Source: Agaribacterium haliotis
GTDB taxonomy: Bacteria; Pseudomonadota; Gammaproteobacteria; Pseudomonadales; Cellvibrionaceae
DNA: 64,000 bases
Direction: 5' to 3'
Assembly (NCBI RefSeq): GCF_002312815.1
Contig: NZ_NKQJ01000002.1
Span: 177,014 to 241,013 of the forward strand
Shown: positions 20,699 through 29,668 of the stretch, one piece after another
Layout of the letters: each line of letters starts with the position of its first letter
Numbering within the stretch: the first letter of the stretch is position 1
The notes under the pieces: model-generated
What the model was told of the DNA's origin: nothing
Seen by the model: only the letters and a program-made list of their open reading frames with translations
Databases searched by the model: none
Translations under genes and position numbers: made by a program

Positions 20699-20757
20699 CA
20701 AGCACCGAAGCCAATCCTAAACCCGAGCCCAAACTCAAGCCGCGAATTTAAGCAAGA

Positions 20758-21438
20758 ATGAATCTAGCGATTAAAAACCCGTCAAACAAAAAAAATAGCA
20801 GCGTAAACACGGCTGAGACTATTCGTGGGCCCGGCGATGAGAGTGGGACCGGTGATGAGAGTGGGGCCGGCAGTGAAAGTGAGCCCGGCGGTGGGCGCCT
20901 GCCCGCTTCGCAAAATTTAAGCAGCAACGCTGAGTTATTGTTGGATATTTTAAAATCCCAACACTTAGGCCAAAGTAGCCTGCCATCTAGCCTGGGCTTA
21001 AGTTTAGCGGAAAAGCAGCAGCTGTTAATGTATTGCCAGTGTCAGGATTCGGCGCTGGCCATTGGCAATACAAAAAACGACAAGCTGCGCCTGGAGCTAC
21101 TCGAACTAAGAGAGCTAGAGCGAGCAGATTTATTTAATTTATTAGCCGGTGCAAGAAATGAAGAAGATGAAGCTGAGCTTTGGATCGCTAAAATAATCGC
21201 CGCCGCCAGCCTCGATAACAGCCACCTATGGCGAGCGCTTGGCCTGCAAAGTCGCGCTGATTTAAAAGTACTATTGCTCGATAACTTTTACAGCCTCGCC
21301 AGCCAAAATACAAAAAAAATGCGTTGGAAAAAATTCTTTTACAAACAGCTCTGCGAGCAAGGCGGACACTATATCTGCCGCTCACCGAGCTGCGACAACT
21401 GCACAAGCTACGATGAGTGCTTTGGCGAAGAAGAGTAG
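20758..21438 (+). CDS. nifQ: NifQ, molybdenum donor for FeMo-cofactor
   Basis: The 226-residue product ends with the NifQ iron-sulfur/Mo-binding motif C-RSPS-C-DN-C-TSYDE-C (Cys-x4-Cys-x2-Cys-x5-Cys). The middle region is helical, as in NifQ. NifQ delivers Mo to NifEN. The N-terminal 45 residues are an acidic Gly/Glu/Ser-rich low-complexity extension encoded by 18-bp imperfect tandem repeats (about 20830-20896). It is the last gene of the nifB operon, 59 bp after fdxN, and its stop is two bases from the convergent AraC gene. Confidence 0.92.
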   Translation: MNLAIKNPSNKKNSSVNTAETIRGPGDESGTGDESGAGSESEPGGGRLPASQNLSSNAELLLDILKSQHLGQSSLPSSLGLSLAEKQQLLMYCQCQDSALAIGNTKNDKLRLELLELRELERADLFNLLAGARNEEDEAELWIAKIIAAASLDNSHLWRALGLQSRADLKVLLLDNFYSLASQNTKKMRWKKFFYKQLCEQGGHYICRSPSCDNCTSYDECFGEEE

Positions 21439-21440
21439 CC

Positions 21441-22334
21441 CTAGGGCAACTCCTCCGCAGCAAGCGCCTGGTTTTCTGAGCCGCGCTCAACAAAACTCTT
21501 TTTATATTTTTTCGGCGTCACACCAAATTGTTTTTTAAACAAAGCAATAAAGTGAGACGGGCTGGAAAAATTTAACTCGTAGCTCACGTCAGTAACACTG
21601 TAGTCGCTCTGACACAGCAATCGTGCAGCGCTGTATAAACGGTGGCGTATACTGTATTCGCTGTAGTTGTAACGAAATACGGATTTAAAAAGCCGGGAAA
21701 AATAGCTCGGGCTTAAGTGGCACAGCTCAGCGGCTTCATTCAAACTTAAGTCAACACTTTTATTGCGGCGAAATAAATTTAATATCGGCTCAAGCCGCAC
21801 ATCGTTCATCGGCCGCGCAACACTGTCGGTGTGTGGCTGCTTAACTGGCGTCGCCACTTCCGCTATCCACGCCAGCAATAACTTCAGCAGGCTCTGGCTT
21901 TTATCGCTAAACGGGTCGGCCTGATAACTTTCGTGCAACCAGCTAACCACTTGGCGAATATTGTCCTTGTGTGCCTCACTTAAGCGCAGGTGCATACCGT
22001 ATTTAAAAAACGCCTCAGCCTGCGCCAGGCCGTGCTCTTCTAAAAACGACGGCAAAAACTGAACGATGTACCAAGACTTGGGTCTGTCCGAACACTCAAA
22101 ATCGTGAGTCTCAAGCGCGGGGGTAAACACCAGATCATTGTCTTGCAGCTCACTTTTGCCCTGGTGGTAAAAAAAGCTGCCTTCGATTTCTTCAAATACG
22201 ATCAGCTCGTGCACTTCGTGAAAATGCATAAAACAGGAATACGGATCCTGCTCGGTATAGCTGACATAGTGAATTTCGAAGTTATAACCTTCTTTAATGC
22301 AAAAGGGCTCGCAATAGGTATTATTCTTTTTCAT
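21441..22334 (-). CDS. AraC-family transcriptional regulator
   Basis: The 297-residue product has an N-terminal cupin-like sensing domain (about 20-110, HFHEVHELIVFEEIEGSFFYH) and a C-terminal double helix-turn-helix (about 185-285) with SLNEAAELCHLSPSYFSRLFK and the AraC signature FSSPSHFIALFKKQFGVTPKKYKK. It is divergent from the alcohol dehydrogenase across 263 bp, so it probably controls that operon. The inducer could be an aldehyde, an alcohol or a sugar and cannot be read from sequence. Confidence 0.88.
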   Translation of the reverse strand: MKKNNTYCEPFCIKEGYNFEIHYVSYTEQDPYSCFMHFHEVHELIVFEEIEGSFFYHQGKSELQDNDLVFTPALETHDFECSDRPKSWYIVQFLPSFLEEHGLAQAEAFFKYGMHLRLSEAHKDNIRQVVSWLHESYQADPFSDKSQSLLKLLLAWIAEVATPVKQPHTDSVARPMNDVRLEPILNLFRRNKSVDLSLNEAAELCHLSPSYFSRLFKSVFRYNYSEYSIRHRLYSAARLLCQSDYSVTDVSYELNFSSPSHFIALFKKQFGVTPKKYKKSFVERGSENQALAAEELP

Positions 22335-22597
22335 CTCTTGTTACTAGCCTCAGACCGTTAACTACTCACAGATCGACTTTCTCCATCCCTGCCCCTCGGT
22401 CCATCTGCTCATACTTTAACCCAGCATTATTCATATTTCTCACGGAATATGTCATCTAAATACAAATTTTCCGCTAAACTCGCCAAGAACCTTAGCTTTT
22501 CAGGCAAGGATCTGCCATTTTTGCCTCCCAAAGTTACAGTAAGACCCCTCGAGCAGTGGTCTAATGCCAACCACATTAACCCAGGTAAAACTTTGTT

Positions 22598-23716
22598 ATG
22601 CGTCAATCCAAAGCTCTAATTACAGACGGCCAAGGCCACTTTGAAGTTCGTACAATTGAGGTAGGCGATCCGGGCCCGGGAGAGGTTCGAATCAAGCTAA
22701 TGGCCTCTGGTATCTGTCACACGGATTGGGACAGCATCACAAACTGGAACAAGACTTTTGTTGTCGGCCACGAAGGCGCCGGTATTGTCGATGCCATCGG
22801 CGAAGGTGTTAGCCGCGTAGAAGTCGGCGACAAAGTCATTTTGAACTGGGCCATTCCCTGCGGCGAGTGCTTTCAGTGCCTCGAGGGTTATACCCACATC
22901 TGTGAAAAGAACAGCCCTGTTTGCGGTGACGGCCTCTGCGGCCACGCCCACGGCGAGGCGACCAAACTCGAAGGCGAAAACCTTGAGCGCTCTTTCCACC
23001 TCGGCACCATGGCTCAGTACACCGTGGTTCAGCAAGCCGCCGTGGTAAAGATGGGCGATACCAAACTTCCTATGACTTCAGCCTCTATTGTGGGCTGCGG
23101 GGTGATGACGGGCTGGGGTTCTGTTGTCAACGCCGCTGAAGTAAAAGCCGGTTCGACCGTTGCTGTACTCGGCTGTGGCGGTGTTGGCCTCAATGCCATT
23201 CAGGGCGCCCTGCACAGCGGTGCGGCTCGCATTATCGCAATCGACCTGAGCGAAGAGCGTCTGGAACAGGCGAAGAAATTTGGTGCCACCCACGGCATCC
23301 TCGCCAGCAAAGGCGACAGTGACTTTAAAAAGGTCGGCGAAAAAATCGCTGAAATTAACGGCGGCCGCCGCGCGGACTACGCCTTTGAATGCACTGCCGT
23401 ACCCGCCCTAGGCTCAGCCCCGCTGGCGCTGATTCGCTCCGGCGGTACCGCCGTGCAGGTTAGCGGCATTGAAGAGCATATCGACTTTGACTGCGAACTG
23501 TTTGAGTGGGACAAAATCTACATCAACCCCCTTTACGGCCAGTGCAACCCGGACCGCGACTTCCCGCGCATTGTAGAGCTCTACAACAGCGGCAAGTACA
23601 TGCTCGACGAGCTGGTAACCAAGACCTACACCCTCGAAACCGCCGCCGAAGGTTTTGACGACATGCTCAAAGGCCGTATTGCCAAGGGTGTGATTGTTAT
23701 CGAACACGACGACTAA
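22598..23716 (+). CDS. Zinc-dependent alcohol dehydrogenase, class III-like
   Basis: A 372-residue medium-chain dehydrogenase. Catalytic zinc ligands are in SGICHTDWDS (Cys) and GHEGAG (His); the structural zinc site is CGECFQCLEGYTHIC; the Rossmann motif is LGCGGVGLNAIQGA, followed by an Asp (IAIDLS) that favours NAD. Relatives include S-(hydroxymethyl)glutathione dehydrogenase and NDMA-dependent methanol/formaldehyde dehydrogenases. Codon use is noticeably GC-richer than in many neighbours. It is followed after 20 bp by an esterase of the formylglutathione-hydrolase type, so a formaldehyde or related aldehyde/alcohol substrate is likely. Confidence 0.85.
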   Translation: MRQSKALITDGQGHFEVRTIEVGDPGPGEVRIKLMASGICHTDWDSITNWNKTFVVGHEGAGIVDAIGEGVSRVEVGDKVILNWAIPCGECFQCLEGYTHICEKNSPVCGDGLCGHAHGEATKLEGENLERSFHLGTMAQYTVVQQAAVVKMGDTKLPMTSASIVGCGVMTGWGSVVNAAEVKAGSTVAVLGCGGVGLNAIQGALHSGAARIIAIDLSEERLEQAKKFGATHGILASKGDSDFKKVGEKIAEINGGRRADYAFECTAVPALGSAPLALIRSGGTAVQVSGIEEHIDFDCELFEWDKIYINPLYGQCNPDRDFPRIVELYNSGKYMLDELVTKTYTLETAAEGFDDMLKGRIAKGVIVIEHDD

Positions 23717-23736
23717 GACCTGCTGGAGAGTAAGAC

Positions 23737-24543
23737 ATGGCTATTCAGCAGATTGAAAAGTCCAACCCCGAATATATGAGCGACGAGCAGCTGATGCTGC
23801 TCACCGTTCACAGCTCGGCCTTAAAAGGCCGTGGCAATATCAGTGTTTACAACGCCTACAGCGACAGTAAAGACTTACCAATCGTAATTCTGATGCACGG
23901 AGTCTGGGGCAACCACTGGGTGTGGATGCACTTAGGCGGCGTGCACGAGGTCTACAACAAACTTCGCGAGCAGGGCCTCGGCGAATTTGTTCTGGTAATG
24001 CCTGAAGACGGTTCGTATTACGCAGGCTCCGGTTACCTGCCCCTTAAAAACTTCGACTTCGACAAGTGGATAGTCGACGACATGCTCGAAGGCGTAATTC
24101 AAAGCGTCGATTGCGTCAGTGAAAACAGCAAGCTGTTTATCACCGGCCTGAGCATGGGCGGTTACGGCGCGCTGCGCCTGGGTGCAAAGTACGCCGACAA
24201 ATTTGCCGGCATCAGCGGTCACAGCTCGATTACCGACGTTAACGAGATTCAGGATTTCAATAAAGAAGGCCCTGAGTTTTACGAACTTGCCGCCGACGCT
24301 GCCGAAGCTGAAGCCGATATTGTTTACTGGATGCAGAAGAACAAAAACTCTATGCCTCCAATGCGTTTTGACTGCGGCACGGAAGATCAGCTCTACCAGG
24401 GCAATCTAAAATTCAAAGCCCGCCTTGAACAAGCCGGTTTAGATTTTACTTACCAAGAGTTCCCCGGCGGCCATGAATGGCCCTACTGGAACAAACATAT
24501 TGAAGATACCTTGCGCTTCTTTGATGAAATTAATAAAGGCTAA
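23737..24543 (+). CDS. Alpha/beta hydrolase, S-formylglutathione hydrolase/esterase D-like
   Basis: The 268-residue product shows the nucleophile elbow GLSMGGYGA (Ser), oxyanion segment LMHGVWGNHW, the catalytic Asp in DCGTEDQLYQ and His in GGHEWPYW. That is the catalytic triad of the esterase D/antigen-85 family. GGAGAG stands seven to eight bases before the ATG. Co-location with the zinc dehydrogenase suggests hydrolysis of S-formylglutathione or another acyl thioester; a carbohydrate esterase is the main alternative. Confidence 0.85.
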   Translation: MAIQQIEKSNPEYMSDEQLMLLTVHSSALKGRGNISVYNAYSDSKDLPIVILMHGVWGNHWVWMHLGGVHEVYNKLREQGLGEFVLVMPEDGSYYAGSGYLPLKNFDFDKWIVDDMLEGVIQSVDCVSENSKLFITGLSMGGYGALRLGAKYADKFAGISGHSSITDVNEIQDFNKEGPEFYELAADAAEAEADIVYWMQKNKNSMPPMRFDCGTEDQLYQGNLKFKARLEQAGLDFTYQEFPGGHEWPYWNKHIEDTLRFFDEINKG

Positions 24544-24579
24544 GATCTCAGCCTCAGCACACTCCGAAGCTGGCACATT

Positions 24580-24823
24580 GCACATTGGTCAAAGCTAGGG
24601 GTCGGTAGAGCCTGATGAGACTGCCAGAGGCAGGAAGCCGATGCCAAGCCTACATGGATGTATGTACGACGTGTCTTAACAGGCTTTACCGACTGAACAT
24701 GGCACATTAGTCAAAGCTAGGGGGCGGTAGAGCCTGATGAGACTGTCAGAGGCAGGAAGCCGATGCCAAGCCTACATGGATGTATGTACGGCGTGTCTCA
24801 ACAGGCTTTACCGACCCCTAGCC
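24580..24823. repeat. Two-copy 122-bp structured tandem repeat
   Basis: Copy 1 spans about 24580-24701 and copy 2 about 24702-24823, period 122 bp, with only a few substitutions. Each unit can fold with a closing stem (GTCGGTAGAGCC with GGCTTTACCGAC in copy 1, one G-U pair) around a CTGCC-AGA-GGCAG hairpin. Copy 2 has CTGTC there, which keeps the pair as U-G. The two outermost arms of the whole pair also match over 19 bases (24594-24612 with 24804-24822, one G-U). It lies between the esterase and molybdoenzyme genes. Confidence 0.8.
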
Positions 24824-24890
24824 ACATATACAAATAAATAGCTGCCGCAAAATATCGTGCGACAGCACTTTGCTATTCACTGCCGGACTC

Positions 24891-24943
24891 GCCGTGAATA
24901 CATCCATGTAGGCTCGACGATAGCTTCCATGCTATCGACGGCC
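24891..24943. repeat. Inverted partial copy of the same repeat family, with hairpin
   Basis: GCCGTGAATACATCCATGTA is the reverse complement of a relative of the TACATGGATGTATGTACGGC segment in the tandem repeat. It is followed by a 7-bp hairpin CGATAGC-TTCCAT-GCTATCG. It lies about 85 bp upstream of the molybdoenzyme start. Confidence 0.6.
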
Positions 24944-25026
24944 CCGTCAGCAAACACCAAAGCACTGCATCAACAAATGTGCAGGATTCTGTTGGATAAG
25001 CTGCAAATAGTAATACGAGGTGGACT

Positions 25027-27195
25027 ATGGCTACAGCAGGTGGCTTTAAAGCAATTCGAAGTGTTTGGCGTTACGCGTTGAAGATAGGGCCTATCAACCT
25101 ATATAAAACCGTAACCTCCAAAAACGCCTGTAAAGCCTGTGCTTTTGGTACAGGCGGTCAAAGCGGGGGCATCTGGAACGAACGCCACCACGGCATTGAA
25201 ATTTGCAATAAGAATATTCAAGCCCACCTCAGCGATATTCGCGAAGGCATTGCCAACCCGGTGTTTATGCAGCGCTCAATTAAAGAGCTCAGCAAACTCA
25301 GCGGCAAAGAGCTCGAAGACCTCGGCCGCCTAGTCACCCCGCTTTATAAACAAGCCGGCGATAGCCACTACAGCCCCATCAGCTACGACGAAGCGCTCGA
25401 AAAGATTAGCGCCAAACTTCAAAACACCGAACCCAAGCGCAGCTTTTTTTATGCCTCGGGGCGCAGCTCCAACGAAGCTGCTTTTAGCATGCAACTGATG
25501 GCGCGCCTGTGGGGCAGCAACAATATTAACAACTGCTCGTACTACTGCCACCAGGCCAGTGGTGAAGGCCTGACCGCCACCGTCGGCACCTCAACGGCCA
25601 CGATTGAATACGACGACCTCTACGACGCCGATACCATTTTTGTCTTTGGAGCCAACCCGGCGTCAAACCACCCCCGCTTTGTAAAAACCTTGATTGAATG
25701 CCGCCGTCGCGGTGGCCAGGTTGTTGTGATCAACCCGGCCAAAGAACTCGGCATGCAGCGTTTTGCCTCGCCCAGCGATATAAAAAGCATGTTGGTTGGC
25801 GGTGAAAAAGTCGCAAGCCACTACTGCCAACCCCACTTAGGCGGCGACCTGGCACTAATGCTCGGCATAGCCAAAGCGCTTATTGAAAAAGGCCAGATCG
25901 ACCACGAGTTTATTAAACATCACACCGAAGGTTTCAGTGTGTTTGACGCCCATGTCAGGGCACAGAAATGGGGCGAACTGGTTGAAGCCAGCGGTGTCAG
26001 CGAAGAAGAAATTCGCCAAATCGCAACTATTTATGCCAAGTCCAACAATACCGTGTTTACCTGGTCGATGGGCCTGACCCATCACTTGCACGGCGTCGGC
26101 AATATAGAAAGCCTGGCCGCGCTGGCGATGCTGCGCGGCATGCTCGGCAAAAAAGGCGCGGGCCTTATGCCGCTTCGTGGGCACAGCAATATTCAAGGCA
26201 CCGGCACCATGGGTTTTACACCGTCGTTAAAGGCGCCGGTAAAAGCGGCGCTTGAAAAAGAGCTGAGCCACCACTTTAGCGAAGAGCCCGGTCTCGATAC
26301 GATGGCCTGTATGAACGCAGCAGCCAACGGTGATATGGACGTGGCTATTAACCTCGGCGGCAACCTGCTCGCCTCCAACCCCGATACCCAGTACGCAAGC
26401 GAAGCGCTGAACAATATTCCGTTTAAACTTTATATCAACAGCACTTTGAATATGAGTCATGTCAACGGCGTTGATCAAGAGGTGATAGTGCTGCCCATTC
26501 GCGTGCGCGACGAAGAAAAACAGGCAACCACACAAGAGAGCATGTTTAACTTTGTGCGCATGAGCGACGGCGGTATTGATCGCTTTCCCCAATTGCGCTC
26601 GGAAGTGGATTTAATTACCGACCTGGCTTCGCGTATTGTGCCAAAACAGGTATTTGATTTTAGCCAGCTGCGCGAACACAAGGCGATTCGCCAACTGACC
26701 GCCAAGGTTGTCAGCGGTATGGATAAAATGGCCGATATCGACAACAACAAAAAAGAATTCCATATTAGCGGGCGCATTCTTCACGAACCCAAGTTCAATA
26801 CCCCTGACGGCAAAGCGCAGTTTAAAAGTCACGATTTTGCCAAGCGCGGCGAGCAGGCATTTGTGCTGTCAAGCATACGCAGCGAAGCTCAGTTCAACAG
26901 CATCGTTTTTGACGAGCGCGACAGCTATAGGGGCCAGGCCCATCGCTGGGTACTGATGATGAACAAAGACGATATTCGCGAGCTTGGCTTTGAGCCCGGC
27001 GACAAAGTTGATGTCAGCACCGATACCGGTGAAATGAAAGCGCTTGAACTAAGCGCTTTTGATGTGCGCAGAGGCAATGTATTAGCGTATTACCCAGAGG
27101 CCAATGTACTGATTCCGCGCACAACAGACAGCCGCAGCCACACCCCGGCATTTAAATCCGTAGCGGTGAATATCGCCAAAGCTAGCGCAGTTTGA
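25027..27195 (+). CDS. FdhF/YdeP-family molybdopterin oxidoreductase (formate dehydrogenase-like)
   Basis: The 722-residue product begins with GGFKAIRSVWRYALK, then a CKACAFGTGGQSGG motif and NGNI-type MGD-binding regions (VFGANPASNHPR, MRGMLGKKGAGLMPLRGHSN-like, VAINLGGNLLAS), and ends with the C-terminal MopB domain (about 600-720). NCSYYCHQASGEGL has a Cys-His pair at the position of the Mo ligand and adjacent His in formate dehydrogenases. The N-terminal Cys motif is reduced, as in YdeP, so a normal [4Fe-4S] is uncertain. GAGGTGG precedes the ATG. It may complete formaldehyde oxidation by oxidising formate; the electron acceptor is not evident. Confidence 0.85.
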   Translation: MATAGGFKAIRSVWRYALKIGPINLYKTVTSKNACKACAFGTGGQSGGIWNERHHGIEICNKNIQAHLSDIREGIANPVFMQRSIKELSKLSGKELEDLGRLVTPLYKQAGDSHYSPISYDEALEKISAKLQNTEPKRSFFYASGRSSNEAAFSMQLMARLWGSNNINNCSYYCHQASGEGLTATVGTSTATIEYDDLYDADTIFVFGANPASNHPRFVKTLIECRRRGGQVVVINPAKELGMQRFASPSDIKSMLVGGEKVASHYCQPHLGGDLALMLGIAKALIEKGQIDHEFIKHHTEGFSVFDAHVRAQKWGELVEASGVSEEEIRQIATIYAKSNNTVFTWSMGLTHHLHGVGNIESLAALAMLRGMLGKKGAGLMPLRGHSNIQGTGTMGFTPSLKAPVKAALEKELSHHFSEEPGLDTMACMNAAANGDMDVAINLGGNLLASNPDTQYASEALNNIPFKLYINSTLNMSHVNGVDQEVIVLPIRVRDEEKQATTQESMFNFVRMSDGGIDRFPQLRSEVDLITDLASRIVPKQVFDFSQLREHKAIRQLTAKVVSGMDKMADIDNNKKEFHISGRILHEPKFNTPDGKAQFKSHDFAKRGEQAFVLSSIRSEAQFNSIVFDERDSYRGQAHRWVLMMNKDDIRELGFEPGDKVDVSTDTGEMKALELSAFDVRRGNVLAYYPEANVLIPRTTDSRSHTPAFKSVAVNIAKASAV

Positions 27196-27772
27196 GGTTT
27201 TGTCTCAGCTGGCTTTGGCTTAGTTAGTTTTGTCTCAGTTAGTTTTGACTTCGCCAGCCCAAACTGGCTTGCTGTAAATTGGCGATCTAAGCTCGATACT
27301 TCGGGCACCGCAACATAGCACCCGCCACCTCATGCGATATCAGCTCCCTGCGCTGCCGGGCAAATCCGTCACAGCGCAGCGTCGTCACAGTCTACCTTGA
27401 CCACTGCTCATCTTAGCCACTGCAAAGCTTGGCAACTGCACAGCTTGTACCACAGACGAATAGCTCAGTACGCCTGCGCGACTCGACGTTTTACGTGCCA
27501 TACTATGCTTAGCAAGGGGCGGTTTTGCGTGGCTGCGCCGACCGCGTCCCGCGCCAATAAAGATTTACACATGCGGGGCCACCCGCAGAGCTGAAAACAT
27601 CAAACTGGCAACAACAAAGCGCAAAACACCGACTCAGATACGACTATTATTATTTGAGCAGCTGTTAGCGAGCGGCGCAAAACCTAGCTAGGCTAGACCA
27701 ACGCAAACGCAACGCCAGCTTAAGCATGTAAGCCAGTAACCAAGAGGCCTGGCCTCACTAGAGGAGATTTTT
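27196..27772. other. Intergenic region without recognised gene
   Basis: A 577-bp stretch. The first 70 bases carry a short imperfect repetition of TTAGTTAGTTTTG / CAGTTAGTTTTG. Nothing else I can identify; the short open frames here have no coding character. Confidence 0.5.
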
Positions 27773-29143
27773 TTGCGAGCCGTAATGCAAGCCCTAGGCT
27801 ACCTGCGCCAGCTCATCAAGCGATCTGCGCTTATCGGCCTCGCAAGACGCCCCGGCTTATTGCTCTGCTTATTGTGCTACCTGTCCCCCATAGCTGCAGC
27901 CAAACTACAGGCCTCCAGCACCCAGAGCCTGCATGTTGCGGTTTACATCGACGGCGCCCAACACCGGCGCCAGGTTGAAAGCCTGTTTCGCCGCTTTAAC
28001 GAACACCACAGTGATATCGAACTCACCACCGCAGTGCACCGCGGCATAGATAGCTACGCAAACAAGGTTGAAAAATGGATGAGCACAGGCGCAGGCCCAG
28101 ATCTTGTCTACTGGTACGGTGGTAAACGCATCGCTCAGTTTGCCGAACTTGGCAAGATTACCGACCTGCAAGATTTCTGGCAGCGCCACGAGCTCGACAA
28201 TTACATCACGTCGGCGAGCAAGCAGGCAGTAAACTTTCGCGGGCGCGCTCACGCGATTCCAGCAGCAACACTGCTGTGGGCCCTACATTACAACAAACAA
28301 CAGCTCGAGCAGTGGCAACTGGAACCACCTGAAACCTGGCAGGACTTGCTGCGAAGCTGCAAGATATTGCGGGCCAGAGGCATAGACGCACTGGCCTTTG
28401 GCAGCCGCACGCAGTGGTCAACCCACGCTTGGTTTGACTATATCAACTTGCGCCTGCACGGCCTGGATTTCTATCAGCAACTGCTAGACGGCAACATCAG
28501 CTTCACCGATGCCCGCGTGCTCAGCAGCCTTGAACACTGGAAGCAACTACTGGACGCTGAGTGCTTTAACCAAAACCACGCCAACCTGACTATTTGGGAG
28601 TCTTTCCCGAGGGTGGTTTTAGGAAAATCGGCGTTTTCTTTATGTGAGGGGCTGCCGCAGTTTGTGCGCCTGCCTCCGGGTATCGATATTGAAGTTAGCA
28701 ACTTCCCGCGCATCAACGACAAACATCCGCTCTATACCGTGCACCCAACCAATGTATTTATGGTGCCGAGCTACGTCAGCTGGAGCCCAGCTCTGGAGAC
28801 ACTGCTACTGTACATCGCCTCAGAGGAGTTTCAGCGTGCCTTCAGCAGCACCCTCGTGCGCGTACCGGCCCACACCGGCGCGGTCAGGGGGCAAAATAAG
28901 GTCAATACCGAAGTTGCCAAATTATTTTACGCCAGCCCCGGCGGTATTCAGTTTTTAGATAGAGACAGCGACATACGCTTTAGCAGCGAAACCCCCAAAA
29001 TCTTTGTCAACTTTATGCAGCACCGCAACGTCAAACAGACCGCCGCCGAGCTCGAAGACTTAAGAACAAATGTCTTTGGCCCACTCGAGAAACATCCGCA
29101 GACATCCAAGCCAAAGCAAAACCCAACAAAACATCAGAGTTAA
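27773..29143 (+). CDS. Periplasmic extracellular solute-binding protein (family 1, sugar type)
   Basis: The product is about 456 residues. The frame opens with TTG at 27773 close behind GGAGA, with an ATG four codons later (27785); the start is uncertain between them. A signal peptide ends near IAAAKLQA. The mature part has the cluster-B binding-protein pattern (LHVAVYIDGAQHRRQVESLF, GAGPDLVYWYGGKRIAQFAE, IPAATLLWALHYNKQQLEQW, PETWQDLL). Such proteins deliver sugars to ABC importers or to sensor kinases. No permease or ATPase gene is adjacent, so it may work as a ligand sensor or with a distant transporter. Confidence 0.82.
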   Translation: MRAVMQALGYLRQLIKRSALIGLARRPGLLLCLLCYLSPIAAAKLQASSTQSLHVAVYIDGAQHRRQVESLFRRFNEHHSDIELTTAVHRGIDSYANKVEKWMSTGAGPDLVYWYGGKRIAQFAELGKITDLQDFWQRHELDNYITSASKQAVNFRGRAHAIPAATLLWALHYNKQQLEQWQLEPPETWQDLLRSCKILRARGIDALAFGSRTQWSTHAWFDYINLRLHGLDFYQQLLDGNISFTDARVLSSLEHWKQLLDAECFNQNHANLTIWESFPRVVLGKSAFSLCEGLPQFVRLPPGIDIEVSNFPRINDKHPLYTVHPTNVFMVPSYVSWSPALETLLLYIASEEFQRAFSSTLVRVPAHTGAVRGQNKVNTEVAKLFYASPGGIQFLDRDSDIRFSSETPKIFVNFMQHRNVKQTAAELEDLRTNVFGPLEKHPQTSKPKQNPTKHQS

Positions 29144-29198
29144 CACTGCCAAACGCAGCCAGGCCCAAGAATAAAAAAACGCCGAAGCTCAAAAAGCG

Positions 29199-29501
29199 CT
29201 AGGAATAGTATTTACAGCTTGCAGGCAAACAACTAAAAGCGTAGCCCGCACGAGCGTCTGGCACGGCGGTCTCAATTAACAGTTGCTCACTGCGCTCGAG
29301 CAAATTAAACAAGTCTTGATTAAAGCGCTTTAAGACGCGGTAGTCTTCCAGGTCGGACCAGACCAGCTGGCGCTCTAACTCAACTGTAAGCTCCCCACCT
29401 GCAAGCAAAACCGCGGCTACAACAGCAGCACAATATAAGCGCACCCAGGCCCCCAAATACAACGCCAAACAACTCTTAAAAATAACAACTGTTGGTGACA
29501 A
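29199..29501 (-). CDS. Small putative membrane protein
   Basis: An open frame of 100 codons, starting at a TTG with no clear ribosome site. It has one hydrophobic segment (LGAWVRLYCAAVVAAVLLAGG) and a helical charged domain (VLKRFNQDLFNLLERSEQLL). Its composition is protein-like but I know no family. It may be real or a chance frame. Confidence 0.35.
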   Translation of the reverse strand: MSPTVVIFKSCLALYLGAWVRLYCAAVVAAVLLAGGELTVELERQLVWSDLEDYRVLKRFNQDLFNLLERSEQLLIETAVPDARAGYAFSCLPASCKYYS

Positions 29502-29668
29502 TTTTATTTCAAGGGTAGAGCTATCAAGCCTTAGGTTTTAGCGAATTTAGATGCTCCGGGCCCCACGGCATAAATAGGCTCCAAGCACTTGCCCTAGCAG
29601 CGCTTGAGACAAATCAATACCGCTACACAAGATATCGCCCAGCATAAACAGAAAAGGACAGTAATTTA

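Noticed and set aside
24600-24700. Hammerhead ribozyme-like core (CTGATGAG ... hairpin ... GAAG) in the tandem repeat
   Set aside because: The hairpin after CTGATGAG is followed by GGAAGCC rather than CGAAAC, and no third stem ending in a UH cleavage site can be drawn. The likeness to a hammerhead core is partial.
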